A DNA stretch of 64,000 bases from Gautieria morchelliformis (Eukaryota; Basidiomycota; Agaricomycetes; Gomphales; Gomphaceae): contig WHVA01000033.1 in assembly GCA_015179125.1 (NCBI GenBank), forward strand, positions 310,001-374,000. The letters are read 5' to 3'. Every line of letters begins with the position of its first letter. Position 1 is the first letter of the stretch. Positions 52,870-62,761 of this stretch are shown piece after piece. The position numbers and the translations under genes are program-made. The notes beneath the pieces were generated by a model, which worked only from the letters and a program-made list of their open reading frames with translations, was not told the DNA's origin and did not search any database.

Positions 52870-54241
52870 TCATTCTGGTCTTTTATGGGCCTCAGTTTTC
52901 CCAGGGGACAAGCATGTCGTAAACATGTCGTTCAGCATCGAGGTGGGCTCCACTTCTTCGAGAAGTGAGAAGTGATGTACGAGGAGCACATAACTTTGAC
53001 GGGGCACCTCCCGGATACGAAAATCCATGCTGACAGGCCAATAGATGGGAAGATGGCGCAGAGCGAAAAGAATTGCCAGTAGAGAGAAGTGAGGAGGTTT
53101 CTGGAGATCTGGTCAGGATCCTGAGGTAACCATTCTGCGTGTTGAGCTCCATGTGGCAGTTGATATCTTCTGACGATTAGCTGTTTTGAGGATCCTTCCA
53201 GACTAACGGCAAGAAAGTCGTACACATCAAGTTGAGGTTGTTGCTCCAGGGTGCCCCTCCCTACAAAATGTCTCGGTGAGAGAAATGAAAAACTCGTACT
53301 GGCGTTGTCTCTGGATTCTAAGGACTATAACATAGTAAGCACTGTCAGCGAAAAACGGAAGGCTTGAGATGTCTGCCAGTCTTCCAATTCCAAATAAAAG
53401 GCTCTCCACTGGAATCGCCTAGGAAAGAGCGAAAAAGGAAGGCAAGGAAGTCGCCTATAACCTGGATGGTGAGCATTGAGGGAATGGTGATGGGGATACA
53501 AGATAGAATGGGATCAGAGGCATTAGGATGGTTTCCACCACTACTCATGGCACGCAAATGGATCGGATACTCGCGCAACCATCCAGCAGGCCTGCATAAG
53601 AAATAGGGCAACAAACACAGCTAAGAGATCAATGATACACACACTGCGAGGGTCTCACTTTCGGCGCTCAGGACTACGAGGTCCTGTGCAGGGTCTATTG
53701 CGAAATCCCGTATGGTTACCCCCATGTTCCCATGTTCCCGGGTGTGCACACACAGGAGACCCATGTGCCGCCGAGGGCACCCGCATGAACCCCAGTCCAC
53801 GCGTCGTCGTCGATATTTCAATGTCGCGAGCTAGGACATCACCATAGAGCTCGCATGGGTGCCATTGAGGCCAGTCTAGGGTGTGTTTCTGACAGAAGTG
53901 AAGGTTGAAGGTTGGCCCAGCCTTGTTCAGTAGTTTTGAGTTGAGCAAGTCGTTCAGGAATTGAACGTCGAGAATCAGTTTGTGCATCTTCAACGCACCT
54001 GCAGCAGGGAGCTCCACGTGATACTGCAAGATCAACGCATCTCGGATCGTTTCATGAAAAACGCGACATGTCTGCAAAACGTCAAGTATTCTTGAAGGCT
54101 CCGGTAGCTTGGAAGTAGGACGGTCATTACCAGCAAACAACGGAATATGTCATCTATGTCCAGCTCATTCAAAATGTGTATAAGAATTTCGTTGGGAAGA
54201 GCCCGCCGAACTACGTGACGCGCGGGCCTCAGATTTAGGGA
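52870..54241 (-). pseudogene. F-box protein gene, decayed
   Basis: F-box at the N-terminus (RALPNEILIHILNELDIDDI, about 54205-54130). An intron with donor GTAATG and acceptor TTTTGCAG leads to TCRVFHETIRDALILQYHVE, then WHPCELYGDVLARDIE. A frameshift near 53730 precedes TIRDFAIDPAQDLVVLSAES. An intron ending CTTATGCAG leads to AGWLREYPIHLRAMSSGG and the blade-like FIWNWKTG near 53390. Near 52890 the frame VPWEN*GP*KTRMM has TGA (52892-52894) and TAA (52883-52885), where Trp and Gln would be usual. F-box proteins link substrates to SCF ubiquitin ligases. This layout (F-box plus propeller-like repeats) is expanded in Agaricomycetes. The start codon was not resolved. Confidence 0.72.
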
Positions 54242-54249
54242 TGACACTG

Positions 54250-54940
54250 GTAGAACGGTGGGTAGTATCTCCAGGGTTGATCGTATTCACAGAGCACATG
54301 GGATATTCACCGTGTACAAATACTGAAAATCTCACCTGTATAATTCAATGAGACTGAAGGGTTTATCAGGTCTATCAAGTTGTCCATTGCCATACAGCCA
54401 GCATCCTTCCCAGATGAGCACACAAAGATCCTATATGCTCTTTCCTTCATGACGTGAGGCTCTGCGGAGATTTGGGTGTTGGGTGTATATATGCTCCTGC
54501 ACCAAATCCAAGCATAATATATTCAAATCTTCATATGGTGCTCCAATTCTTTCTCATTTTGTTCTCCTGCTATGCATCCACTTTCATGATTGTTTTTCAA
54601 AAATTTTGAGTCACTCCTTAATTCTCTATTTCATTCTGTTTTCATAGGCGGCTCTGCCCAGTGGAGTTTGAAACGACTTCGACGTGCAAGCCCATGGGCG
54701 CTAAAGTGCCGGCTCGAGGTATATACGGTTTCAGACACATTTCTGCCCCTCTTTCAGTGACAACAAATTCACTGAAAGAGGCGAGTAGTTACTATTATTT
54801 TTCTACATCATGTTGACCCAAAATCATGTAGTGAATTTAATTCTAGCTCTCTAAAACCTCCAACGAACCTTCCCTGCCATAACCCTGAGTTGCTACAATG
54901 GGCACACAATGAGACACAGGCTGTCATTGATGGCACCTCC
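54250..54940. other. no gene; 12-bp hairpin at 54748-54781
   Basis: Spacer without supported ORFs. CCTCTTTCAGTG (54748-54759) and its exact complement (54770-54781) form a hairpin with a 10-base loop. Confidence 0.6.
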
Positions 54941-54941
54941 T

Positions 54942-55032
54942 TGTCAAGATTGGTTTTCAGGCGTTAATATCATGTATTAGTGCCACAGTGAATGCCCGAA
55001 TAACTTGTGCGAATAAGTATGCCATTTGGCGA
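54942..55032 (+). repeat. LTR-II, 5' fragment
   Basis: TGTCAAGATTGG... through GCCATTTGGCGA, cut by LTR-III copy B at 55033. Matches 57050 onward and, inverted, 11272 downward. Confidence 0.8.
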
Positions 55033-55247
55033 TGTAAATAACCTGTGTATCTACATGTACAATAGTTATTACATAATCCCAGTGGGCCCCTTAGGGACCC
55101 ACTGTATAGTTTATGCGTGGGAACCGTCCAGCGGTTCCCATCGCATCTTACTCTTACCTGTCACTATGTAGCATTCAGAATACCACTCATTGGTCAAGTT
55201 CTGTAGTGCCCTTGTGATACAAGGTCTTAAGATCGACATCCTTTACA
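55033..55247 (+). repeat. LTR-III copy B (5' LTR of the gag at 55464)
   Basis: 215 bp, TGTAAATAACC...CTTTACA. Hairpins at 55080-55104 and 55119-55139 (GGGAACCG/CGGTTCCC perfect), with TATAG between, and CCTTGTGATACAAGG further on. Confidence 0.85.
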
Positions 55248-55463
55248 CCTTTTTGAACTATCCTGTGGTTGATCGCCATGCGACCAACCGATAGTGGATT
55301 CGAAGCAATCTTGAAAAAGATCGCTGTGTCGACGACTAAAAATCGTTGAGACCCTCCAGTAGACCTTCTACTGTCGGCTGCGGGCATGATGATTCCACGC
55401 AGTCGAAGACGGACACGAGCGACGAGCTCAAGGTCCACGCGCCAGGCGCAGCCCAGTGACACG

Positions 55464-57125
55464 ATGGCTGACGCTACCCTGGACCAAGAGTCCAGGACGA
55501 TAGAAGACGGAGAGCTCGTAGATCTCACCGCCCTCGTCCCCTCAGTAGAGGATGAGGAAAACCCCAACCACATCTCGTCAAGCATGGCCGAGGAAGAGAC
55601 GACGCCGGGCAACGAGCGGGCACCGCCCCCCCATTCCCCTCTGCCCAGAGACAAAGGAAAGGGCAGAGAAGTCTCGCCGTCATCAGACGGTAGAGCAACA
55701 ACGTCGAGGCGGGCACAAAGCCACGACTCAAACCAACGCTCACAAAGTAGAGCGACGACGATCGCCCCTGAAGGGGGACGACAGCAAAAAAGACGAGCCC
55801 CAGACGATGGTCAGGACTCGGAATACTCGAGCTCCATCCACAAGAGCTCGAGGGCTCACGCCATCGACCACGAGACGGCAGAGGCCCTGAACAAACAGGT
55901 GCAGGCTGCGCTGCACCGAAGCACGCTGACGCGCCACAAGCACCATCAGCTGGCATCGCAGCTTGACAATGCTGCCGCCACCCTAATGGCGATCGGCAAG
56001 GAACTCCACCAGGTGGAGGAGATCAGGCTGCAAGATGCAGCCACGCTGGAGGACGTCCAGAAAGCCCTCCGCCCACGTGGGAAACGCGACGCAACTCATC
56101 CGAGCTTGCGACAGTCCGCAGCCAACGAACGCAGTCGCGACGTGGAAGACCCGCGCCGAAAGGAGCAAGACAAGCAGCAAATGCCGCTGCCAGCCGTCCC
56201 AGTCGAACAGGATGTAAGGTTCGGGAACGAACCTCAAGAGCAACCGGCTGCCCCAACGGACAGCCGTAAGACGATCCAACAGATCGTTAGGGAGCAGGTC
56301 GCCTCAGAGCCTGACTCTGAAAAGACGACCGAGAGCTTGGAGCTCGAAGCCGCACACTGGCAGCGTAAAGAAGCCGCAGCCGTGCGCCGCCACACACGGG
56401 CACTCGAGCTACTAGCGAAGAACGCTGAAGAGACAGTGGCCCACAGCCACACCGCTCAGCTGCCCGACAAGCAGCTCACGCGAGCCGTACAGGATGCACG
56501 GCAGGCATGCGCAGCCTACAACAGCAGGCTGCGGATCCGCAATGCGGGACTGACCGGGGACACCAGGCACAAAACACCCCTGGAACCGAGAGCACAAAAT
56601 GCTCCCGATCCCGAGCCCGATCCGGGCCCGGGGCCCGTCAGGGCATATAACAGCCTGCCCCGCGCGGCGTCACAGCCGCGCGAGCAATCCATGGCCCCAA
56701 CGGAAGGCCAGGGAATCCCTGACCAGGCTGATGTCGTACCAATGGAACCGTACAACGGGATCACACGGATGATCCGCGTGGCATTAGCAGACACCACAGA
56801 CACAGACCCGGAGAAGTCTGTGCTAGCGAAAGCCGGCGTAACATTGGCTCATCCCGAGCCATATGCCGGGGGATATGACCTCAAAGAGTTTGAAATCTTC
56901 GTGGCAGCCATACTACGATGGCTGAAAATGAATTGCCTCCTAGGGCCAAACAGCATCGACATGCAGGTCGGCTATGGGGGCACTTGCCTCACCGGTGAAG
57001 CCCAGGAGTGGTTCCTTCGAAACGTTGAACGCTTCAATCACCAGGTCCGTGTCAAGATTGGTTTTCAGGTGTTAATATCGTGTATTAGTGAACACAGCGA
57101 ATGCCCGAATAACTTGTGTGAATAA
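55464..57125 (+). CDS. gag of chromovirus family III, open but 3'-truncated
   Basis: Starts MADATLDQESRTIEDGELVD at 55464. The frame is also open upstream to 55386, but the other copy (27483) starts at this same Met. It has an acidic then Arg/Gln-rich N-terminal half, with long helices likely to form coiled coils (LDNAAATLMAIGKELHQVEE). The core follows: YNGITRMIRVALADTTDTDP, WLKMNCLLGP, TCLTGEAQEWFLRNVERFN. Gag sequence ends at 57049, where LTR-II begins. The last 25 codons to 57125 are LTR read-through. Gag forms the particle. This copy lacks the C-terminal zinc knuckle seen in the copy at 63544. It is the best-preserved N-terminal half of this gag in the window. Confidence 0.88.
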   Translation: MADATLDQESRTIEDGELVDLTALVPSVEDEENPNHISSSMAEEETTPGNERAPPPHSPLPRDKGKGREVSPSSDGRATTSRRAQSHDSNQRSQSRATTIAPEGGRQQKRRAPDDGQDSEYSSSIHKSSRAHAIDHETAEALNKQVQAALHRSTLTRHKHHQLASQLDNAAATLMAIGKELHQVEEIRLQDAATLEDVQKALRPRGKRDATHPSLRQSAANERSRDVEDPRRKEQDKQQMPLPAVPVEQDVRFGNEPQEQPAAPTDSRKTIQQIVREQVASEPDSEKTTESLELEAAHWQRKEAAAVRRHTRALELLAKNAEETVAHSHTAQLPDKQLTRAVQDARQACAAYNSRLRIRNAGLTGDTRHKTPLEPRAQNAPDPEPDPGPGPVRAYNSLPRAASQPREQSMAPTEGQGIPDQADVVPMEPYNGITRMIRVALADTTDTDPEKSVLAKAGVTLAHPEPYAGGYDLKEFEIFVAAILRWLKMNCLLGPNSIDMQVGYGGTCLTGEAQEWFLRNVERFNHQVRVKIGFQVLISCISEHSECPNNLCE

Positions 57126-57300
57126 GTATGCCGTTCTGCGAATAGGTGAACCAATGAATGTTCACAAGGTAAGAGGGTTTGCCTAAACGGGGCTCACCCT
57201 ATCTACAGTCGTAGCGAAATAGCCCGTGGCTCTTGACAATGTAACGTGCAAGGCCTCACGGAAGGGCTGTGTAGGTCTCGACAATCCCTTCGCTGGTGAA
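57050..57300 (+). repeat. LTR-II, longer copy
   Basis: Starts TGTCAAGATTGG inside gag and matches the inverted copy at 11272-11025 through ACAATCCCTTCGC near 57290. The 3' end is not defined. Confidence 0.75.
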
Positions 57301-58089
57301 GGTGCTCCTTCGGAGCCCTTCGCCAACAGCACAGAAAATGGTTCGAAGGCTAAGGTAATGAAGATGAAGTATGAGAACTCACCAGTGATGCCTAAGTCCT
57401 CTGCTAGTCGAAGATGGAAATCTCCAAGAGAAGGCTTAAGACGATGACCATGGCGAGGTCAAAGCTGCACAAGATGGACGACGTATGATAATTGAACTGG
57501 GGAATATACATGTGAATGTAAACTACTTATATCAAATGCTCGTAAGGTATCAGTGAATAGGAAAGAGGCCATCGTGAGTCAGGGTTGGATAGGGGTGCGC
57601 AGTCATGATACAACATAGATGAAATAAACATACAATAGAATGAGAGAAGAGGGAGAACATGAAATGACGGAGGGTGAAGGTGGCGAAGACACCTATGTAC
57701 TAAATCATGTCTTGGGGCCCGCATATACCCTGCCCTGCACGGGTTCTTCATCTACTGGGTTGATCCCACACGACCCACGGGTAGGACGTCCCGCGAACAC
57801 ACCCTGCTCATATGAACACCAAAAGGGGGTTGGATCGAGAAGCTGATGGAGTTACTGACGAGCCATTCTGCCAGATCGGGATGTTGATCATGGTTTGATG
57901 GTGTGCCTGTTGGCGAATGATGCGAGCAGCAAATGACCGTTCAGCGAAATGCAAGGAAGGGCCAGCGGAGATGACATAGGGCAGGAGTGGTCGAGGTGGA
58001 GGGTGAAGACAAGTGAACACGGAAGAGGAGTAGCGAAAGGGGAATGGGGATAACAAGGTGCAGGAAATACACAGGTCATGACAATCCAA
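57301..58089. other. no gene resolved
   Basis: Sequence between LTR-II and the minus-strand element. It may contain the 3' untranslated region or LTR of the element to the right, but no LTR-III match was seen. An ORF at 58089-57808 (minus) has the flavour of the ORF3 tail but is not convincing. Confidence 0.4.
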
Positions 58090-59223
58090 TTACCCGAACG
58101 CCATTGGAAGAGGGTTGCGCAGAGGAGGTGGTAGACCCAGTGATGACTGCTGAGTCAGTCCAAAGACGTCGATCGTGCGTTTGACAGTGTGGCTATGGTA
58201 ATTGGCGCGAACAGCGAGAATTGGTTGCCGAACATGGCAATGACGATCGGAAAGAACACAAAGGTGGAGTGAGAAAATAGGAAAACTGAGCATCTGAGTA
58301 TGGGAAATAAACGCGCCATGACAGCCAGGCCCGATGTACTGGGCCTCGATCTGTGCTACCCGCCGCTGAAGGGTGGGGTCGTTGGCAGTGTGCGACAATG
58401 ATGCCGCTAGGTAAGCGCTAATCGCGCTTTCCCTCACAATGGCTAGCCCATTGACGCTGTTGGGGGAGTTGCGCAATTTCTTGCGCTTTTTCTTTGGCTG
58501 CTCTCCCAGCCGCTGTGCCCTTTCCGGGTCATACGTCTTCCAGACAGACGAGTCTGACTCCCATCCATCTGGGATGCCATACGCAGAGTCGGAAGGAGCG
58601 CTATGCCCTTCCGTCGTTGTCGTTGTCGGGGTCGGCGCCGACAATCGGGACGCTAGTCGCGATGTTGCGCGTGCCGGCAGAGGCACCATCACGCGAAGTG
58701 ATGATGGCCCAGCCACTGGGTCCGTGGCCGGGTCATGTCGCGGCCTTTTTGAGGCAACGTGGGCCAGGGTAACCTGGAGCTGGGCTGCGCTCAGCTGTTG
58801 CTCCAGTTCCTTGATCCTGGCACACTCGGTTGCAAGCGCGTCGTTGCGGTCTTCGACCGCGCGTTCCAACTCCTTGACCTCTTTTTTAAGGTCATGGATG
58901 TCCCGGAGGGGTTCTTCTCGCGCGTCACGCGTGATACCCCTTGGGAGCCATCCCCAGGCTGCATCGACGGCGTCGCCGATGTCTTCGTCCCGCAACTTGA
59001 CCTTGCGGGTGCCTGTCGTGGCCCTGAGGTGCGCGGCGTAATCCGCGCACATTGCGCAATCGTTCGGGTGGACGATGGCGAGGGCGTCCTCCCATCCCAC
59101 GATCGTCCAGTGCTCCTAGTCTATTGGAGCATGGAGGATGTCTGCGGCCCCCTGTCTCGGGGCCATTGTTGGCGTTGTGGACGTTGACGGATCAACGTCC
59201 ATCCCATCTTTAGGGGGCATCAT
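58090..59223 (-). pseudogene. extra ORF downstream of pol (ORF3), coiled-coil protein, one nonsense codon
   Basis: ATG at 59223 (MMPPKDGMDVDPSTSTTPTM), then TAG at 59116-59118 where EHWTIVGW follows, probably a former TGG. The rest is open for 336 codons. An N-terminal region has HPNDCAMCADYAAHL. A long coiled coil follows (DLKKEVKELERAVEDRNDAL, ECARIKELEQQLSAAQLQ), then Ser/Pro-rich and basic sequence (PKKKRKKLR, a possible nuclear localisation signal) and a C-terminal part from IEAQYIGPGCHGAF. It lies 120 bp after the integrase stop on the same strand, in the position where some LTR elements carry a third ORF. It may equally be a host gene beside the insertion. Function unknown. Confidence 0.5.
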
Positions 59224-59342
59224 CTTCGTGGGGATGCTGGTGGTTAGCTTCCAAGAAGCGATGCGCCCTCGGAAAGATCTGAGGTGAAAATTTAACCGCG
59301 CCGCGGCCGGCGTGTCACGTGGTCTGCACGTGACAGACGCGT

Positions 59343-62300
59343 TTAGCGACGTCTGGGGAGGTTGCGTGGCTTGCCCACCCCCCGAAGCTCTAGATAGCTG
59401 TCTAGGGCTTCAAGGTCCTTGCAGGACGACATGGGTTCCCATGTCATGTCGCCTAGGTTCCAACGGACCTGGAGCTCCAGGTCTGTCGAGTTTCTCCATC
59501 GATGTGCGATAATCTCGTCGACGAGCCACTCCTCGTCGTTATTTGCTCCGAAGTCATAAAATGACTTGGCCTCACGACGAGGGAACAATTCGTGGTTGTT
59601 AGCCTCGTATCGCCATACGAGGCTTGAATGGAAGACCGGTGAAATGCAACGGCTTTTCAGCTTGTCGGGAAGATCGAGGGTCACCGTCAAGGCGTCGTTG
59701 TGAGCCTCGACGACGTGGTACGGTCCGATGTACCGTGGGACTAGTTTTCTGGCTCTTCCTTTCGGGAGAGTTAGGTTTTGTGTCAAAAGGTAGACGCGGT
59801 CGTTGGCCACGTACCTGTTGCTCGTCATACGTTTCTTATTTGCATGAAACGTTTGCGTCACTCGATGCTCTATGATTGCATCGTGTGCCGCCATCAGGTT
59901 CCATTTTGCCTGATGTGCGAACCGGGCTACCCCCTTGAATGGGGTGTCCACGGCTATGGGGAGGTCTATCCACGGCATATAGCCATGGTCCAGCTCGAAA
60001 GGTGCGAATCCTGTGGTCGCACTGACGTTGCTGTTGAGGGTGACCTCAACCATTGGGCATTTCAATGCCCAATCCTTCTGATCGTCTCTGACGACCGTGT
60101 GCAATATCTGGCCGATTGAGCGGTTTGCCCGCTCTGTCTGTTTGGGGATGGAAGGCAGTTGACATGAGGAGCTTAGTCCCCATGAGTCGCTGTAGTTCAC
60201 GCCAGAAGATTGACATGAACTTCGAGTCTCTGTCTGAGACGATGGAGTCGGATGACCTCCTTCAGAAACAGCCAGGCTACTCCCTTGGCTGACACGCTCA
60301 TCGTGGTTGGTACGAGGTGTACGAGCGATGTTAGTCGGTCGATGACTACCATCAGGTAGTCACACTTGTTGGATTTGGGCAGGGGCCCCATGAAGTCGAT
60401 GCCAATCGACTGCCACGGCCTATCCGGAATGTGTAGGCTGTGTAGTAGGCCTTTGGGCCGTTGTGGCCTGGTTTTCATCATCTGACACCTCGCGCACGAT
60501 GTGCAGAACGCTTCTATGTCTGGGCTCATGCCCGGCCACCAATATGCTCTTCGAACTACGTTTGAAGCCTTCAGATGCCGTAGTGGCCGACTATCTGATG
60601 TGCCCGATCGATGATAATTTCGATCAGCTTCCTTCCCCCTTGAAGAACAGAGCGGGGGACGGCAATGTCATCTCTTTTAAGCTGGTTCTTAGTCCAGATC
60701 AGCCCGTCCCAGATCCCGAATCTTGGGTGCACGTCCGGGTGTCCCATGATCTTTGTGAACATGGTGTCCCTGTGGTACGTGTCTCGTAAGACCTTAGACA
60801 GGTCCACGCTTTGTTCAACGACCCGGCGCAGGGGTGTGCCATCATTCCCTGCGGTGATGGCTCTGACATCATCGTCGTCGTCGCATGATGTGGCGACGGT
60901 CGTGGGCTCTTGTGAGCCCTCGTTTAATGCGGCGGATTCCGTTACCCTCGCCTCTGTCTTCTCCGCGAGGCATTTAGAGTGTCTTGTTGCCACTGTTCGC
61001 AGCTCAATATACCGGTGGGTGGGCAATAATTCACCGTCCAGGTCTAAACGCGCATCCGCGGTCACAAAGACATGGTCCGGGTGATTGTCATCACTCGTGT
61101 CGTTCTCGTAGTAGCACGACAGGCAGTCCACTACCTTGTTCTCTACACTGTCAACATGAACGGTGTTGAAATTGAACCGGGAGAGAAACTCCTACCATCT
61201 GACCTGGCGGTCAGACAGGCTCTTCTGGGTCTCGAAGTACTCAAGCCCTTTGTGGTCTGTGACGAGGGTGAACCTTTGTCCCAGCAGTTTGTCCTCTCAT
61301 TTCATGAGAGCCTCGAGCACCGCGATTGTCTCGTGCTCGTGAGTCCGGTAGTGTTGCTGAGCAATGCTGAACTTCTTTGACAAGAAGCCAGCAGGTCGAC
61401 AAGTTTTCCAGTCGGGACCTTGGCCGTAGACCGCACTGACGCCGGCTTTTGATCCATCGGTGATCACCCAGATTGGCTTTGGGCACCTTGCATCTACTGG
61501 ACGCAGGATCGGGGCCTTACAGGCCAACGCCTTAATGCTTTGCCAGCATTTGTCTAGTAGTGGCGTCCATTCGAATGGACAGTTATTACGCGCACAGCCC
61601 GATAGTGGGGTGGTATATGCACTAACATCTGGCATGTAGCGTGCCAGATACTGTACCAGCCCGAGGAAACGCTGGACGTCGTTGAACGTCCGTGGCCTGC
61701 GCCACTCGCGGATGTGTTGCATCTTGTCCTCGTCAGCATGTACCCCTCGGCCATCGATGATATGGCCGAGACACTCCATTCGGATGGAATAGAGGTCCAC
61801 CTTTTTCTTGCTCAGAAAAAGGTGATTCCTCCTCAGTCTGTCAAAGACAATGTAGAGGTGCTCTTCATGCTCTTGTATTGAGAGCGAGAATATGAAGATG
61901 TCGTCCATGTATACATGGACGAAGCGACCTATGCAGCCGTGGAAAATGGCTGTCATCAGCCGTTGGAATGTTGATGGGGCGTTACAGTCCCCCATCTGTA
62001 TCACCTGGCTCCTGAAGGTGCCAAGGATCGTGGCAAAGGCAGTCTTTGCTACGTGATCCGGGTGGATCCGGATCTGCTCGTATGCTTCTGACATATCCAG
62101 TTTTGTTCGATATTGACAGCGAGCCATGTCACTGCGAATGATATCTTGATCCGGGAAGGGCGTGATGTCCTTCACCATGTTTTCGTTCTGCTGGTGCAGA
62201 TCGAAGACGGTTCTCAATGTACCGTTCTTCTTCTGCACACACAGCATGGGCACTGCCTGCTGCGTGACTGCTGGAATCCACCACTTTGCAGTGGTGTATC

Positions 62301-62601
62301 GTTCTATCTTAGTTGACAGTTCCTCTCGGAAGTGTTCGGGGCATTTCGGTAGTCGATACCGCATGTGCTTGTTGGGATCTATGAGGTTGATCTCATGGTT
62401 GATCTCCTGTAGTGGCAGGAGTTCTAGTGGAATTCCACCGACTAAGTCAGTGATTCGTTCCATCCATTCCTCGCGGAGGCAAGGAAGGTCATCATCCGTG
62501 AGGATGATGGTGGTGGTTGGCTTAGAAGCCATTAGGCGCTGTTGGCATCTATTAGGTCCCGCGGTGCGCGGGCCCGCTTTCCTCTTTCCCATCGCTTTCA
62601 C
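59343..62601 (-). pseudogene. pol of chromovirus family III (RT-RNase H-integrase-chromodomain)
   Basis: RT from 62601 (MKAMGKRKAGPR), with the active site HVYMDDIFIFS near 61900. RNase H WVITDGSKAGVSAVYGQG near 61460. TGA at 61297-61299 within LMK*EDKLLGQ, where Trp is expected, then TLVTDHKGLEYFE. The integrase zinc region RAHQIVGHYG is followed by a 1-nt frameshift near 60575, and AYWWPGM...CTSCARCQ completes the HHCC set. The core starts SIGIDFMGPLPKSNKCDYL. Small deletions near 60239 and 60150 shift the frame around VSDRDSKF and HPQTD. The end is chromodomain-like (EWLVDEIIAHRWRNSTDLEL, GDMTWEPMSSCKDLEALDS), stopping at 59343. Inactive copy of an element whose gag is also seen at 27483 and 55464. 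Confidence 0.9.
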
Positions 62602-62761
62602 CGTTAGGTGAGAGCGCCTCTCCCTACGGCTGTAGGGTGAGTTTGAGGACGAGTCGTCCCACGACTCGTCCTCCTGGCTTCAATGAGCCAGGTTCGGCTT
62701 CGGTGCCTGGGTGATCCTGCTCACCCGTGGCCCTTTGTCCTCATTCGTTGATCCGTTGTTG

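Noticed and set aside
58439-59041. 200-codon plus-strand ORF
   Set aside because: Antisense of ORF3. The coiled-coil periodicity is on the minus strand.
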